Source: an uncultured Lachnospiraceae bacterium (GTDB lineage Bacteria; Bacillota; Clostridia; Lachnospirales; Lachnospiraceae). From it: a stretch of 64,000 bases of DNA. Positions 54,348-63,325 of this stretch are shown piece after piece (position 1 is the first letter of the stretch; the number at the start of each line of letters is the position of its first letter). The stretch covers positions 1 to 64,000 of the forward strand of contig CANOFW010000004.1 in the NCBI GenBank assembly GCA_947565425.1, read 5' to 3'. The position numbers and the translations under genes were made by a program. Below the pieces are notes generated by a model, which had not been told where the DNA came from, ran no database searches, and worked only from the letters and a program-made list of their open reading frames with translations.

Positions 54348-55694
54348 CTATACAATGGACTTCTCTTTCCAGCCTCCCTGGAAATACCGCAGTAAGGCAA
54401 TCGCAAGTCCCACTATCCAACCTGCGGGGTTCGCCCACATGATAATCATGCCCTGGGTCACATCGGCCAGGGCATACGTCAGCGTTACCCTGGTGATCAG
54501 ATTGCATACGCTGCTGGATAAAAACCATCCCATATCTGCCGCCCCCCGCAGGACGCCGTTGCTGACATTCATACTGCCCATAACAAAATAGAACATGGAA
54601 ACTGTACTGAGATAGCTCGCGCCCACGGAAATCGCTTCCGCGCTGGAATCAGAATCCAGAAACAATCCCACAAAACTTTCACCTGTAAAATGCAGGATAA
54701 TGGCAATCAGCAGACCAATCCCCGCCGCCATTACCAGACAAATGCGATAGCCCATTTGAATACGCTCAGGCTTCTTTGCCCCCATATTCTGCGCCACATA
54801 AGTGGACGCCGCATTGCCCACTGCCACCATGGGCACAATGGCAATGCCGTCAATTTTCGTCGCCGCCGTATACCCGGCAAGGAACGTGGAACCAAAACGA
54901 TTGACTGCCGACTGGATTAAGAGCATCCCCACCGACACAATCGACTGCTGCACAATCGTAGGAATGGCCACCTTCACCATCGTGAGCAAAAGTTCCATAT
55001 CAAACCTGGCAAATTTCTCCGTCTCGATTTTCCCTAATTTACGCATAAGGAAGAAAAAAGACAAGACTGCCGACAAAGCCTGGGCAATCAGCGTCGCCCA
55101 AGCCACGCCGGGCACGCCCATGTGAAGTTCTGCAACGAAATACAAATCCAATGCAATATTGAGCAGAGAAGAAAACATCAAAAATAACAGGGGCTTCCTG
55201 GAATCCCCCAGCGCATTAAAGATCGCGGAAAATGCATTATATAAAAAGAGAAATGCAAATCCGAAAAAGTAAATCTGCATATACTCGGCGGCATCCGCAA
55301 AAATATTCTCCGGCGTACCCATCAGCCGCATCAAGCCCCGGTTAATCACAACGCCCAAAAGACTTAAAAATACGCTTAGTCCCAAGATAGACAGTAAGGC
55401 AGTGGATATCGCCGTTTTCATCTTCTCCAACTGTTTGGCCCCGAATAGCTGGGAAATTACTACCGAACAGCCGATGCCGGTGCCTATCGCCACCATCACG
55501 AACAACATCGTAATTGCCGTGGAAGCGCCTACAGCCGCCAGCGCATCCTCCCCTACCACATTGCCCACAATAATCGAATCCATGATATTGTAAAACTGCT
55601 GAAACAAGTTGCCCGCCACCATCGGCAGTGTAAATCCAATCAACGCCTTGGTGGGATTGCCATTTACCATGTTTCCTTTCATCTGCTCTGCCAT
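54348..55694 (-). CDS. MATE family efflux transporter
   Basis: 448 residues, 12 membrane segments. Starts with PTKALIGFTLPMVAGNLFQQFYNIMDSIIVG, a NorM/DinF-like first helix pair (two stretches), and the second half from IPTIVQQSIVSVGMLLIQ. AGGAGAAC precedes the ATG. Begins 24 nt after the response regulator gene stop, so it may be in the same transcript. Differs from the MATE at 11329. Confidence 0.92.
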   Translation of the reverse strand: MAEQMKGNMVNGNPTKALIGFTLPMVAGNLFQQFYNIMDSIIVGNVVGEDALAAVGASTAITMLFVMVAIGTGIGCSVVISQLFGAKQLEKMKTAISTALLSILGLSVFLSLLGVVINRGLMRLMGTPENIFADAAEYMQIYFFGFAFLFLYNAFSAIFNALGDSRKPLLFLMFSSLLNIALDLYFVAELHMGVPGVAWATLIAQALSAVLSFFFLMRKLGKIETEKFARFDMELLLTMVKVAIPTIVQQSIVSVGMLLIQSAVNRFGSTFLAGYTAATKIDGIAIVPMVAVGNAASTYVAQNMGAKKPERIQMGYRICLVMAAGIGLLIAIILHFTGESFVGLFLDSDSSAEAISVGASYLSTVSMFYFVMGSMNVSNGVLRGAADMGWFLSSSVCNLITRVTLTYALADVTQGMIIMWANPAGWIVGLAIALLRYFQGGWKEKSIV

Positions 55695-55718
55695 GACCGT
55701 TCTCCTAACCTCGCTGAT

Positions 55719-56819
55719 TCAGGCGTCCTCTTCCATATCCATGTCAATTTCCTCTATTTCCTTCCTGGACATCCGAAAACACTCCATAATCTTGGGTGAA
55801 AAGATACCGCACTCTCCGCCAAGAATCATATAATATGCATCTTCCCTGGAATAAGAACGCTTATAGACACGTTCGCTGATTAAAGCATGATAAGCGTCTA
55901 CCACCGATACAATCTGTGCTGATATCGGTATTTCATCGCCTTTCAACCCTTCCGGATAACCTCTCCCATCATAACGCTCATGATGATACAGGCAGATTTC
56001 CATACTAACCCTATGATACTCCGGCGTCTGTAAATCCTTCATCATCTTCATGATCTCACAGCCCTTGGCCGTATGGGACTTCATGTATTCCGCCTCTTCC
56101 TTTGTGAGCTTGGCCGGCTTATATAATACATGGTCGGATATCAACAGTTTACCGATATCACGCAGAGAAGACAACTCTGCGATGACCTCCACATCTGCAT
56201 CCGTCAATTTATATTCTGGATAATTCTGCTGCACCTTTTTACCAATAATCCTGCTGATTTCTCTCGCAATCTGCACATTGTCCAAAAATTCCGGATAATT
56301 CCGCTCTAAAATATTGCAGATAATGTCAATCATCTTCTCATTGGCCTTTTTCAACTTCTCCGCCTGAACTTTCATCACCGAATACTGCTTACGCAATATC
56401 TGGCTCTGCTCTTGCACTTTTTCTTCCATCTGATTCTTGTGCTGATACAAGGAGATACTGTTATACACACGATTCTTCACCACCTCCGCGTCATAAGGCT
56501 TGCGGATCAAATCAGAGGCTCCCATCTGAATACATTTCTTCTCCACATCTGTGGAATGCTCCGCGGTGACAATCAACACCGGGATATGCGCCAGCCAGCC
56601 CTTTGTCTTCATAACCTCCAGCACCTTGCTCCCATCTTCTCCCGACAAATGCCAGTCCAAAAGTACAGCAGCTATCTCACCGTTATACGTCTCAAGCAAC
56701 TGTAAGGCAGAAACGGTGCCTTCCGCCTGCAAGATCTGGTAATCCTTCTGAAAAATTTCCACCAAAATCATGCGATTGCTTTCCAAATCATCCACAATCA
56801 ATATTTTACGCCGCTCCAT
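55719..56819 (-). CDS. response regulator with degenerate HD-GYP domain
   Basis: 366 residues. Receiver domain 1-120: ILIVDDLESN, phosphoacceptor in VLLDWHLSGEDG, Lys in LIRKPYD. A coiled linker (125-165) leads to an HD-GYP-type domain: SSLRDIGKLLIS replaces the usual HDIGK (His to Arg), HTAKG and HHERYDGRGYP are kept, and VVDAYHAL replaces DVYDAL (Asp to His). C-di-GMP hydrolysis is therefore doubtful; binding or another role is possible. TAAGGAGG precedes the ATG, 12 nt after the FapA-like gene stop. Confidence 0.85.
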   Translation of the reverse strand: MERRKILIVDDLESNRMILVEIFQKDYQILQAEGTVSALQLLETYNGEIAAVLLDWHLSGEDGSKVLEVMKTKGWLAHIPVLIVTAEHSTDVEKKCIQMGASDLIRKPYDAEVVKNRVYNSISLYQHKNQMEEKVQEQSQILRKQYSVMKVQAEKLKKANEKMIDIICNILERNYPEFLDNVQIAREISRIIGKKVQQNYPEYKLTDADVEVIAELSSLRDIGKLLISDHVLYKPAKLTKEEAEYMKSHTAKGCEIMKMMKDLQTPEYHRVSMEICLYHHERYDGRGYPEGLKGDEIPISAQIVSVVDAYHALISERVYKRSYSREDAYYMILGGECGIFSPKIMECFRMSRKEIEEIDMDMEEDA

Positions 56820-56831
56820 GTACGTTCCTCC

Positions 56832-58970
56832 TTAATTCCGAAATACGCCGATTTCTTTAAATGACCGGCGTACCGTAACATTTTTAACCGAACTCGCCGC
56901 ATTCCAGGTCATACCGTTCATCTGCACCACCGTACCGGCATTAAGCGTTCCACGCACGAGCATCTTCGCCTCGTCCGCCTTTTTGCGCTTCTCCTCTAAT
57001 TCTTTCGTCAGTTCTAACTGCTGTTCCATCTGCTTACGCTTGATATAAGTCGCCTGCTCCACCTTGAGGTAAATTTCCATCTCATTGCGGACTTCCGGCG
57101 GATATTGTTTTTGCAACTTCTTATAGGCTTCCTCAAAAATTGCCAGCTCCGATTGAAGTTTTTTCAGTTTGATATCCGCCTCCTCTTCCTTCTGTACCAT
57201 CGCCTGGCTGATTCCCAGGGAAATATTGGTAAGAAGCCCCGCGCGGTTCCCGATATGGTGCGCTTCAATCTTATTTACCGCCGCCGTATTCCCTCCGATA
57301 ATCGCTCCTCTGGCGCCGGAAATGAGAACCTCCTTACCGGCAATCAAATTACTGTTCATGACATAATTCGCATAAATTCCGCCATTTGCAATCAACGTAG
57401 CGCCCTCAAAAAATTTGCCGTGGATATCTCCCGCGGATTCTATCTTTGCCAGCCCGCCGCCGGACACGCCATTTTTGATGACAATCTTCTTGCCGCTCTG
57501 CAAATGCGCCGCTTCCACATTTCCCTCGACAACCAGTTCGTCTTCCGCCTGGATTACCACGCCGCTGCCGACATTTCCCCGCACCCAAATACTGCCGTTA
57601 AATCTAAGGTTGCCTGTGGATATCGTCACCTCGTCTACGACCATAAGCGGTTGAATGGTTATTTTATTATCCTTTAATTCTATCTTACCAGACTCCCTGG
57701 CAATATATGTCTTCTTGTCCTGGGACAACAAAAAGCCCCTGCCTCTGAGAATACACTTCTCCTGCCCGCCTTGCGCCGGAAGCTCTGTGCCATCCACTGC
57801 TCTTCCACCCATTCCGGGCTGCGCATCATGATACACGGCAATCACTTGTCCTGCCTTCACTTGCTCAAAATAGACCGTATTCTGATAATCAATGGAACCG
57901 TCCTCACGAATTGCCGGAATCTGCGGAATTCCTGTGCGGAAAAAGTATTCATAATAGCCGTCCCTGCCTCGTTCCGGCCGAATCCCCTCTGCCGCCAGAA
58001 AACGATTGGTCGATTTATCCGCTTCTTCGAGGTATTTATCTATATTGTCCTGCTTAATCCCAAAAACAACGTTCTCCTTCGCCAGGAGGCGTATAATCTC
58101 ATTCTTCGTCTTACATGCGCCCTTTTCTATCGTCACATACGCTTCCATCTTATCCTGGCTGACCGTTACCAGGCACTCCGACGCCATCTTTGCCTGTTCT
58201 TCCAGCACTTCAAACTGGAAATCTGCACCTATGCTTTCCTCTTCCTGCCGCTCCCGCTCTGCCCGCTGCTTTTGCATCTTCTTGCGAATCCGCTCCATCT
58301 CTTTCGCCGAATACATCATACTCTGATAAGCCGACACATTCAAGCCTTCTTCCAGCCCCAGGCGGATTTCCCGCATCTGCTGCCAGCGGTACAATTCCTT
58401 CGCATAAATTGACACGTCCACACGACGCTCTAAGCCCAGGCGGATTTCCCGCATCTGCTGCCAGCCATAGTTAATCTTGGCATAGACGGAAACGTCCAGC
58501 CCTTCTTCCACGCCGAGACGGATTTCCCTTATGGACTCGCCTAAAAATTCTTTGATCAGATACACGCTCACATCCGCTTTGTGTTCCAGTGCAAGACGGA
58601 TTTCTTCTAACTGATCCGGTTCATACCCCTCTTTAATATAGGGAAAAATATTCACCTTCCCCTGTCTTGCCTTGCGGATCTGCCGCAGATAGCCCGCCGA
58701 CATCTCATGATAATCCGTCAGCTTAATCCCCTCTTGCAGGCCTTTCCGAATCTGGCGCATTCGGTCATACGCGATATCCGGCCTGGCGTAGACAGACACA
58801 TCCAGTCCCCTCTCTAACCCTTTCTTAATCTCTTCCATCTGAAACCAGTCATACTTTACAGAAGTATACCAGGACACATCCAATCCCTTCTCAATGCCCT
58901 GACGTATCTCCTCCAACTGCCCCTTGTCAAATCCCATGGATTCATACTTTTTCATCAACTGATCGTTCAT
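56832..58970 (-). CDS. FapA/DUF342 protein with N-terminal tandem repeats
   Basis: 712 residues. Residues 1-225 are about eight copies of a 26-residue unit of the form xQMxEIRxGLExGLDVSVYA, the last three nearly identical also at DNA level (78-bp spacing near 58362-58460). Residues 280-700 are DUF342/FapA: KTKNEIIRLLAKENVVFGI, then a beta-helix (GSIWVRGNVGSGVVIQAEDE, GNVEAAHLQSGKKIVIKNG) and a C-terminal coiled coil (640-690). FapA-type proteins are polymer- or membrane-associated and poorly understood. GAGGTG precedes the ATG. First gene of a likely operon with the degenerate HD-GYP regulator. Confidence 0.82.
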   Translation of the reverse strand: MNDQLMKKYESMGFDKGQLEEIRQGIEKGLDVSWYTSVKYDWFQMEEIKKGLERGLDVSVYARPDIAYDRMRQIRKGLQEGIKLTDYHEMSAGYLRQIRKARQGKVNIFPYIKEGYEPDQLEEIRLALEHKADVSVYLIKEFLGESIREIRLGVEEGLDVSVYAKINYGWQQMREIRLGLERRVDVSIYAKELYRWQQMREIRLGLEEGLNVSAYQSMMYSAKEMERIRKKMQKQRAERERQEEESIGADFQFEVLEEQAKMASECLVTVSQDKMEAYVTIEKGACKTKNEIIRLLAKENVVFGIKQDNIDKYLEEADKSTNRFLAAEGIRPERGRDGYYEYFFRTGIPQIPAIREDGSIDYQNTVYFEQVKAGQVIAVYHDAQPGMGGRAVDGTELPAQGGQEKCILRGRGFLLSQDKKTYIARESGKIELKDNKITIQPLMVVDEVTISTGNLRFNGSIWVRGNVGSGVVIQAEDELVVEGNVEAAHLQSGKKIVIKNGVSGGGLAKIESAGDIHGKFFEGATLIANGGIYANYVMNSNLIAGKEVLISGARGAIIGGNTAAVNKIEAHHIGNRAGLLTNISLGISQAMVQKEEEADIKLKKLQSELAIFEEAYKKLQKQYPPEVRNEMEIYLKVEQATYIKRKQMEQQLELTKELEEKRKKADEAKMLVRGTLNAGTVVQMNGMTWNAASSVKNVTVRRSFKEIGVFRN

Positions 58971-59009
58971 TGTTCACCTCTGCCTCTATAAATGATATCC
59001 TGTCATATA

Positions 59010-59038
59010 ATTTTATGATAAAAGCCGTATACTGTCAA
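59010..59038 (-). promoter_or_regulatory. promoter of FapA-like operon
   Basis: Minus strand TTGACA (59033-59038), 17-nt spacer, TAAAAT (59010-59015), about 35 nt before the ATG. Confidence 0.7.
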
Positions 59039-59109
59039 CTGACATTTCCTGTTTATAAACTTTTAAGAATTCCCCAATCCCTTGATTTTCCTGGCTTTCA
59101 GCCCTTTTG

Positions 59110-59136
59110 TTAGCACTCATTCTCAAAGAGTGCTAA
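59110..59136 (+). promoter_or_regulatory. CIRCE element (HrcA operator)
   Basis: TTAGCACTC-N9-GAGTGCTAA, a perfect match to the CIRCE consensus, between the FapA-like gene and htpG. It lies just upstream of the htpG -35 rather than over the start site. Confidence 0.95.
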
Positions 59137-59143
59137 TTTTCTA

Positions 59144-59172
59144 TTGACTTTTGCAGCCTCGGGTATTACAAT
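59144..59172 (+). promoter_or_regulatory. htpG promoter
   Basis: TTGACT (59144-59149), 17-nt spacer, TACAAT (59167-59172). The leader is about 120 nt. Confidence 0.75.
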
Positions 59173-59211
59173 CTTTTTTAGATGAAAAATAAAGCAGTAA
59201 ATTAGTGACGC

Positions 59212-59257
59212 CAAATACCCCGCCCCAAGGGGCGGGGTATTTGCACCCACAGGGCAC
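59212..59257. repeat. htpG leader hairpin and repeat 15-mer
   Basis: CAAATACCCCGCCCC (59212-59226) and GGGGCGGGGTATTTG (59229-59243) are perfect 15-bp arms with a 2-nt gap. The adjoining GCACCCACAGGGCAC is the reverse complement of 33340-33354. It does not mask the SD (59285-59291). Confidence 0.6.
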
Positions 59258-59300
59258 TTACCCTCGCGGGAATAAAAGCAGACAAAGGAGTGTAATTTTT

Positions 59301-61400
59301 ATGAGCAACAAACACGGAAATCTTTCCATCAACAGCGACAATATTTTTCCTATTATCAAAAAATGGCTATATTCCGACCACGACATTTTCTACCGCGAAT
59401 TAATTTCTAACGGCTGCGACGCCATTACCAAATTGAAGAAACTAGATTTGATGGGAGAATACGAACTTCCCGACGACTATGAAGCCAAGATTCAGATTCT
59501 TGTAAACCCCGAAGAGAAAACGCTCAAATTTATCGACAATGGACTCGGCATGACCGCCGAAGAGGTGGAAGAATATATCAATCAGATTGCATTCTCCGGC
59601 GCCTCCGACTTCCTGGAAAAATATAAGGACAAGGCGAGCGAGGAACAGATTATCGGTCACTTCGGCTTAGGCTTCTACTCTGCTTTCATGGTTGCAGACG
59701 AGGTGCATATTGACTCTCTCTCCTACCAAAAAGACGCTGTACCCGTTCACTGGACCTGCGACGGCGGCACAGAATTTGACATGTCCGACGGCTCTAAAAC
59801 GACTGTCGGCACGGAGATTACGTTATTCTTGAATGAGGACTGCCTGGAATTTGCCAACGAATACCGCGCCAAAGAAGTCATTCAGAAATACTGTTCCTTC
59901 ATGCCCACCCCTATCTATCTGGCTAAGGAAAACGCACCGGAAGAATATGAGACGATACCCGCAGAAGAGGTAACAGAGAAAGATACCGTCATTGAAAACA
60001 TTGTCGAGGAGGCAAAGTTCGAGGAACAGGAGAACGAGGACGGCACCAAAGAACAGGTAGAAGTATCTCCACGCACGGAGAAGGCAAAAATTATCAAACG
60101 TCCGGTTGCTTTGAACGACACGCATCCTCTGTGGGCCAAACATCCCAACGACTGCACGGACGAGGAGTACAAATCATTTTACCGCAAGGTCTTTCAGGAC
60201 TACAAGGAACCGCTGTTTTGGATTCACTTAAATATGGACTACCCGTTCAACCTCAAAGGTATTTTATATTTCCCCAAAATCAACACGGAGTACGATTCCA
60301 TTGAGGGAACGATTAAACTGTACAATAACCAGGTATTTATTGCCGATAATATCAAGGAAGTTATCCCGGAATTTTTGATGCTGTTAAAGGGCGTAATTGA
60401 CTGCCCCGACCTGCCTTTGAATGTGTCCCGCAGCGCCCTGCAAAACGACGGCTTCGTGCAGAAGATTTCTGATTATATCACCAAGAAAGTTGCCGACAAA
60501 TTGAGCGGCATGTGCAAGACTGACAAGGAATCTTATGAGAAATACTGGGACGACATCAGTCCCTTCATCAAGTTCGGCTGCCTCAAGGACGAGAAGTTCT
60601 GCGACAAGATGAATGATTATATCCTCTTTAAGAATCTGGACGACAAATATCTCACGCTGCCGGAATGCTTGAAGACCGAGGATGAGAGTGCAAATGCTGA
60701 AAATACAGACAATGACTCTGCAAATACAGATACCGATGCCGCAGACAATGTCGATTCCGAACAGGCAGAAGACGCAAATTCTACAGAGGAAAAAGACACG
60801 CGCAAACCTGTCTACTATGTAACTGACAGACAACAGCAGGGACAGTATATTAAGATGTTTCAGGAACAGAACATGGACGCTGTCATCTTAGACCACAACA
60901 TTGATACTTCCTTCATTACACAGTTAGAGCGCAGAAATGAAAAGATTAAATTTGTGCGCATTGACGCCGACCTCACAGATTCCATGAAAGAAGACGTATC
61001 TGAGGAAGATTTGAAGGAAGCGAAAGACGCACTGACGGAAACCTTCCGCAAAGCGTTGAACAACGAGAACTTAAATGTAAACGTAGAAAAACTGAAAAAT
61101 GCAGACATCTCTTCCGTCATCACACTCTCCGAGGAAGGACGAAGGATGCAGGATATGATGAAGATGTACGGCATGGCAGGCATGGACCCCTCTATGTTCG
61201 GCGGCGACCAGACATTGATACTGAACGCCAACAACGAACTGGTAAAATATATCTTAGCGCATAAAGATTCCGAACATGTACCTGTATTCTGCGAACAGCT
61301 CTACGATTTAGCGCTCCTTTCCAACCACCCGCTGACGCCGGACGCTATGAGTAAGTTTGTCGCTAGAAGTAACCAGATTATGATGCTCTTAGCAAAATAA
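59301..61400 (+). CDS. htpG: Hsp90 chaperone HtpG
   Basis: 699 residues, longer than the usual about 625. N-terminal ATPase: ELISNGCDAITKL, DNGLGMTAEEV, GHFGLGFYSAFMVADEV. Two acidic inserts account for the extra length: near 235-265 (EEQENEDGTKEQVEVSPRT) and near 465-505 (Asp/Asn/Glu-rich, ending before KPVYYVTDRQQQGQYI). Start ATG at 59301 has AAAGGAG; the frame is open farther upstream through the leader hairpin, which is not coding. Folds client proteins under stress; CIRCE indicates HrcA control. Confidence 0.95.
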   Translation: MSNKHGNLSINSDNIFPIIKKWLYSDHDIFYRELISNGCDAITKLKKLDLMGEYELPDDYEAKIQILVNPEEKTLKFIDNGLGMTAEEVEEYINQIAFSGASDFLEKYKDKASEEQIIGHFGLGFYSAFMVADEVHIDSLSYQKDAVPVHWTCDGGTEFDMSDGSKTTVGTEITLFLNEDCLEFANEYRAKEVIQKYCSFMPTPIYLAKENAPEEYETIPAEEVTEKDTVIENIVEEAKFEEQENEDGTKEQVEVSPRTEKAKIIKRPVALNDTHPLWAKHPNDCTDEEYKSFYRKVFQDYKEPLFWIHLNMDYPFNLKGILYFPKINTEYDSIEGTIKLYNNQVFIADNIKEVIPEFLMLLKGVIDCPDLPLNVSRSALQNDGFVQKISDYITKKVADKLSGMCKTDKESYEKYWDDISPFIKFGCLKDEKFCDKMNDYILFKNLDDKYLTLPECLKTEDESANAENTDNDSANTDTDAADNVDSEQAEDANSTEEKDTRKPVYYVTDRQQQGQYIKMFQEQNMDAVILDHNIDTSFITQLERRNEKIKFVRIDADLTDSMKEDVSEEDLKEAKDALTETFRKALNNENLNVNVEKLKNADISSVITLSEEGRRMQDMMKMYGMAGMDPSMFGGDQTLILNANNELVKYILAHKDSEHVPVFCEQLYDLALLSNHPLTPDAMSKFVARSNQIMMLLAK

Positions 61401-61439
61401 ATTTTCTTTCTGTTAATTTCGATATTCTGTGACGATTGC

Positions 61440-61496
61440 GTGGACGCCCATTACTATGTTTCATCCAAAACATAGTAATGGGCGTCCACTCTTTTT
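61440..61496 (+). terminator. htpG terminator
   Basis: 22-bp perfect arms (61440-61461, 61468-61489), 6-nt loop, then TCTTTTTCTT. Can also act on the other strand. Confidence 0.9.
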
Positions 61497-61527
61497 CTTC
61501 TAAGCTTGAACAAGGCGACGCGGTGGC

Positions 61528-61573
61528 TCTACGTTTCACTGCGGTTCGTGCTAAACATGTGCCACTGGCACAT
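61528..61573 (-). repeat. structured repeat, central module copy
   Basis: Minus strand: hairpin ATGTGCCA-G-TGGCACAT (61557-61573) followed by GTTTAGCACGAACCGCAGTG and AAACG. The same box follows an unrelated-sequence hairpin (GGACATCC-TGC-GGATGTCC) at 63819-63866, with 26 of 29 bases shared. Lies beyond the blaR1 stop. Confidence 0.6.
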
Positions 61574-61644
61574 AGCACCGTTGAGTGAAAGCAACGTAAT
61601 CCGATGGAAACTTGGGCAAGGAGATTTGCCTAAATATAAATATG

Positions 61645-63315
61645 TCAGTACACCAGTCCCTTCTTTTTCAATATCTTCTGCATTTCTTTCTTGCTGCAGT
61701 TTTTTATCTGTTCAATCTTACCCTCTTTGTCTCGGCAGACTTCAAGATATACAGCGTCTTTGGGAGAAACGTCGGCTGTCAGCAGCCACCGATCCTTATC
61801 ATAAAAAACAGCTACCTTTTTCCCCTGATATTCCCATGTGCCCTTGTGGGGGGCAGCCGTAATTCCCAACAAAGCATATTCCTCCGGGACACCCACATCA
61901 AGATTGGCGCCCTCACTGGCATCCCCCTCTGCATACGCATAAGCAATTGCTTTGTCGAACTTAGCGCCGGCATAGAGTTCCTGTTCCTCTGCATCTTCGC
62001 TTGCGCAGGCAATCGCAATCTCTTCATTCTGCACATCCGCTCCCTCAGAAGCATCATTGCTCCGTTCCTCTGCATCTTCGCTTGCGCAGGCAATCGCAAT
62101 CTCTTCATTCTGCACATCCGCTCCCTCAGAAGTATCATTGCTCCGTTCCTCTGCATCTTCGCTTACATAGGCAATCGCAATCGCGTCACTCTGCACATCC
62201 GCTCCCTCAGAAGCATCGCAGCTCTGTTCTACCACATCCCCACTTCCCATAGCAAACGCTGAAGTAACAAATGCCATAATCAATCCTGCTGTCATCACGC
62301 TTGATAATATTCCTACTGCTATAGACTTTTTATTCCCTTTCATAATGGCAACCACCCTTTCTTCCATTGCATTTTTACTAAAACTGTTTCCCCAGGATAG
62401 AAAAACACTGCGCTGCTCTTCCAAATCTATCAGAGCATATGCATAATCTGCACGGCTATCTCTTCCCAGGTACTTGATTACATGTTCATCACAGTCGAGC
62501 TCCATATCCCTGTTTGCCAGGATGCACATCACCCACACAAGCGGATTAAACCAATGAACACAACAGGTAAACAAGAGCACTATTTTTTTCACTGCGTCAT
62601 AACGCCGAATATGCATATATTCATGCGCCAGCACAAATTTTAGCTGCCGCGGCGCTTCCTCTGCCAATGATTTGGGCAGCAGGATCACCGGACGAAGCAC
62701 CCCGTATGTAAAAGGCGTTGCCGTACCTTCCCATTGGCGGACAGATACTTTGCGCCTCAGTGGAAGCGCCTCTGCCCATGCCTGGATTTGCGGATTCTCA
62801 ACAGGCAGTGAGGTCTGCAATTCCTTATGCCACCTATAATAAGACAATACATAATACAGGGTACAGAGAACTGCTCCTAAGAGATAAATACATACCCAGA
62901 TTGGCGAAGACTGCTCTTTTACCATCCGCGTTATCTCTTGCCAGCTCTTGTTTACAAACACAGCCGCATCCTGCCAAGCGTTCTGGGCAGCTACAGCCGC
63001 ATTATTCTCCCCACTTTCTGCTGTAAGAGACACCTCCTCTATGCCTTCCGTCTCTGCGGCTGCATTTCCAAACATTTCATTTTGTGCAATATTCTCTGAG
63101 CTTTCACAGTCGGATATTTCCTCCATACAGCGTTGTATCATAGAATATACACTGTACTGCCAAGGAACGGCAACGGGGAGCAACAGCCGCAGGACTGCCG
63201 CCAGCCATAAAATCTGAAAAATTTTTCCTGGAAACTGTTTGCGAAACAGCCCTCGAATCAGCACAATTACCGTGATAAAAATACCGCCGCAAATACTCAT
63301 CTCCCATAAACTCAT
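61645..63315 (-). CDS. BlaR1/MecR1-like M56 peptidase with tandem repeats
   Basis: 556 residues. Membrane segments at 5-20, 30-50, about 130-150 and about 325-345; zinc site HEYMH in FVLAHEYMHIRRYD near residue 210. The extracytoplasmic C-terminal part lacks a penicillin-binding sensor domain. Instead it has three near-identical 27-residue repeats (unit SEDAEERSNDASEGADVQNE plus EIAIACA; DNA unit 81 bp, 61987-62220), then a small domain (PEEYALLGITAAPHKGTWEY). The start at 63315 follows GAGGGA. Partner of the BlaI repressor 10 nt upstream. Confidence 0.85.
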   Translation of the reverse strand: MSLWEMSICGGIFITVIVLIRGLFRKQFPGKIFQILWLAAVLRLLLPVAVPWQYSVYSMIQRCMEEISDCESSENIAQNEMFGNAAAETEGIEEVSLTAESGENNAAVAAQNAWQDAAVFVNKSWQEITRMVKEQSSPIWVCIYLLGAVLCTLYYVLSYYRWHKELQTSLPVENPQIQAWAEALPLRRKVSVRQWEGTATPFTYGVLRPVILLPKSLAEEAPRQLKFVLAHEYMHIRRYDAVKKIVLLFTCCVHWFNPLVWVMCILANRDMELDCDEHVIKYLGRDSRADYAYALIDLEEQRSVFLSWGNSFSKNAMEERVVAIMKGNKKSIAVGILSSVMTAGLIMAFVTSAFAMGSGDVVEQSCDASEGADVQSDAIAIAYVSEDAEERSNDTSEGADVQNEEIAIACASEDAEERSNDASEGADVQNEEIAIACASEDAEEQELYAGAKFDKAIAYAYAEGDASEGANLDVGVPEEYALLGITAAPHKGTWEYQGKKVAVFYDKDRWLLTADVSPKDAVYLEVCRDKEGKIEQIKNCSKKEMQKILKKKGLVY

Positions 63316-63325
63316 AGCAATTCCC

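Noticed and set aside
61987..62220. CRISPR-like spaced repeats
   Set aside because: The 81-bp units are contiguous, in frame and inside the BlaR1-like gene; no spacers.
61645..63315. True beta-lactam sensor BlaR1
   Set aside because: The penicillin-binding C-terminal domain with its SxxK motif was not found; only the M56 part is shared.
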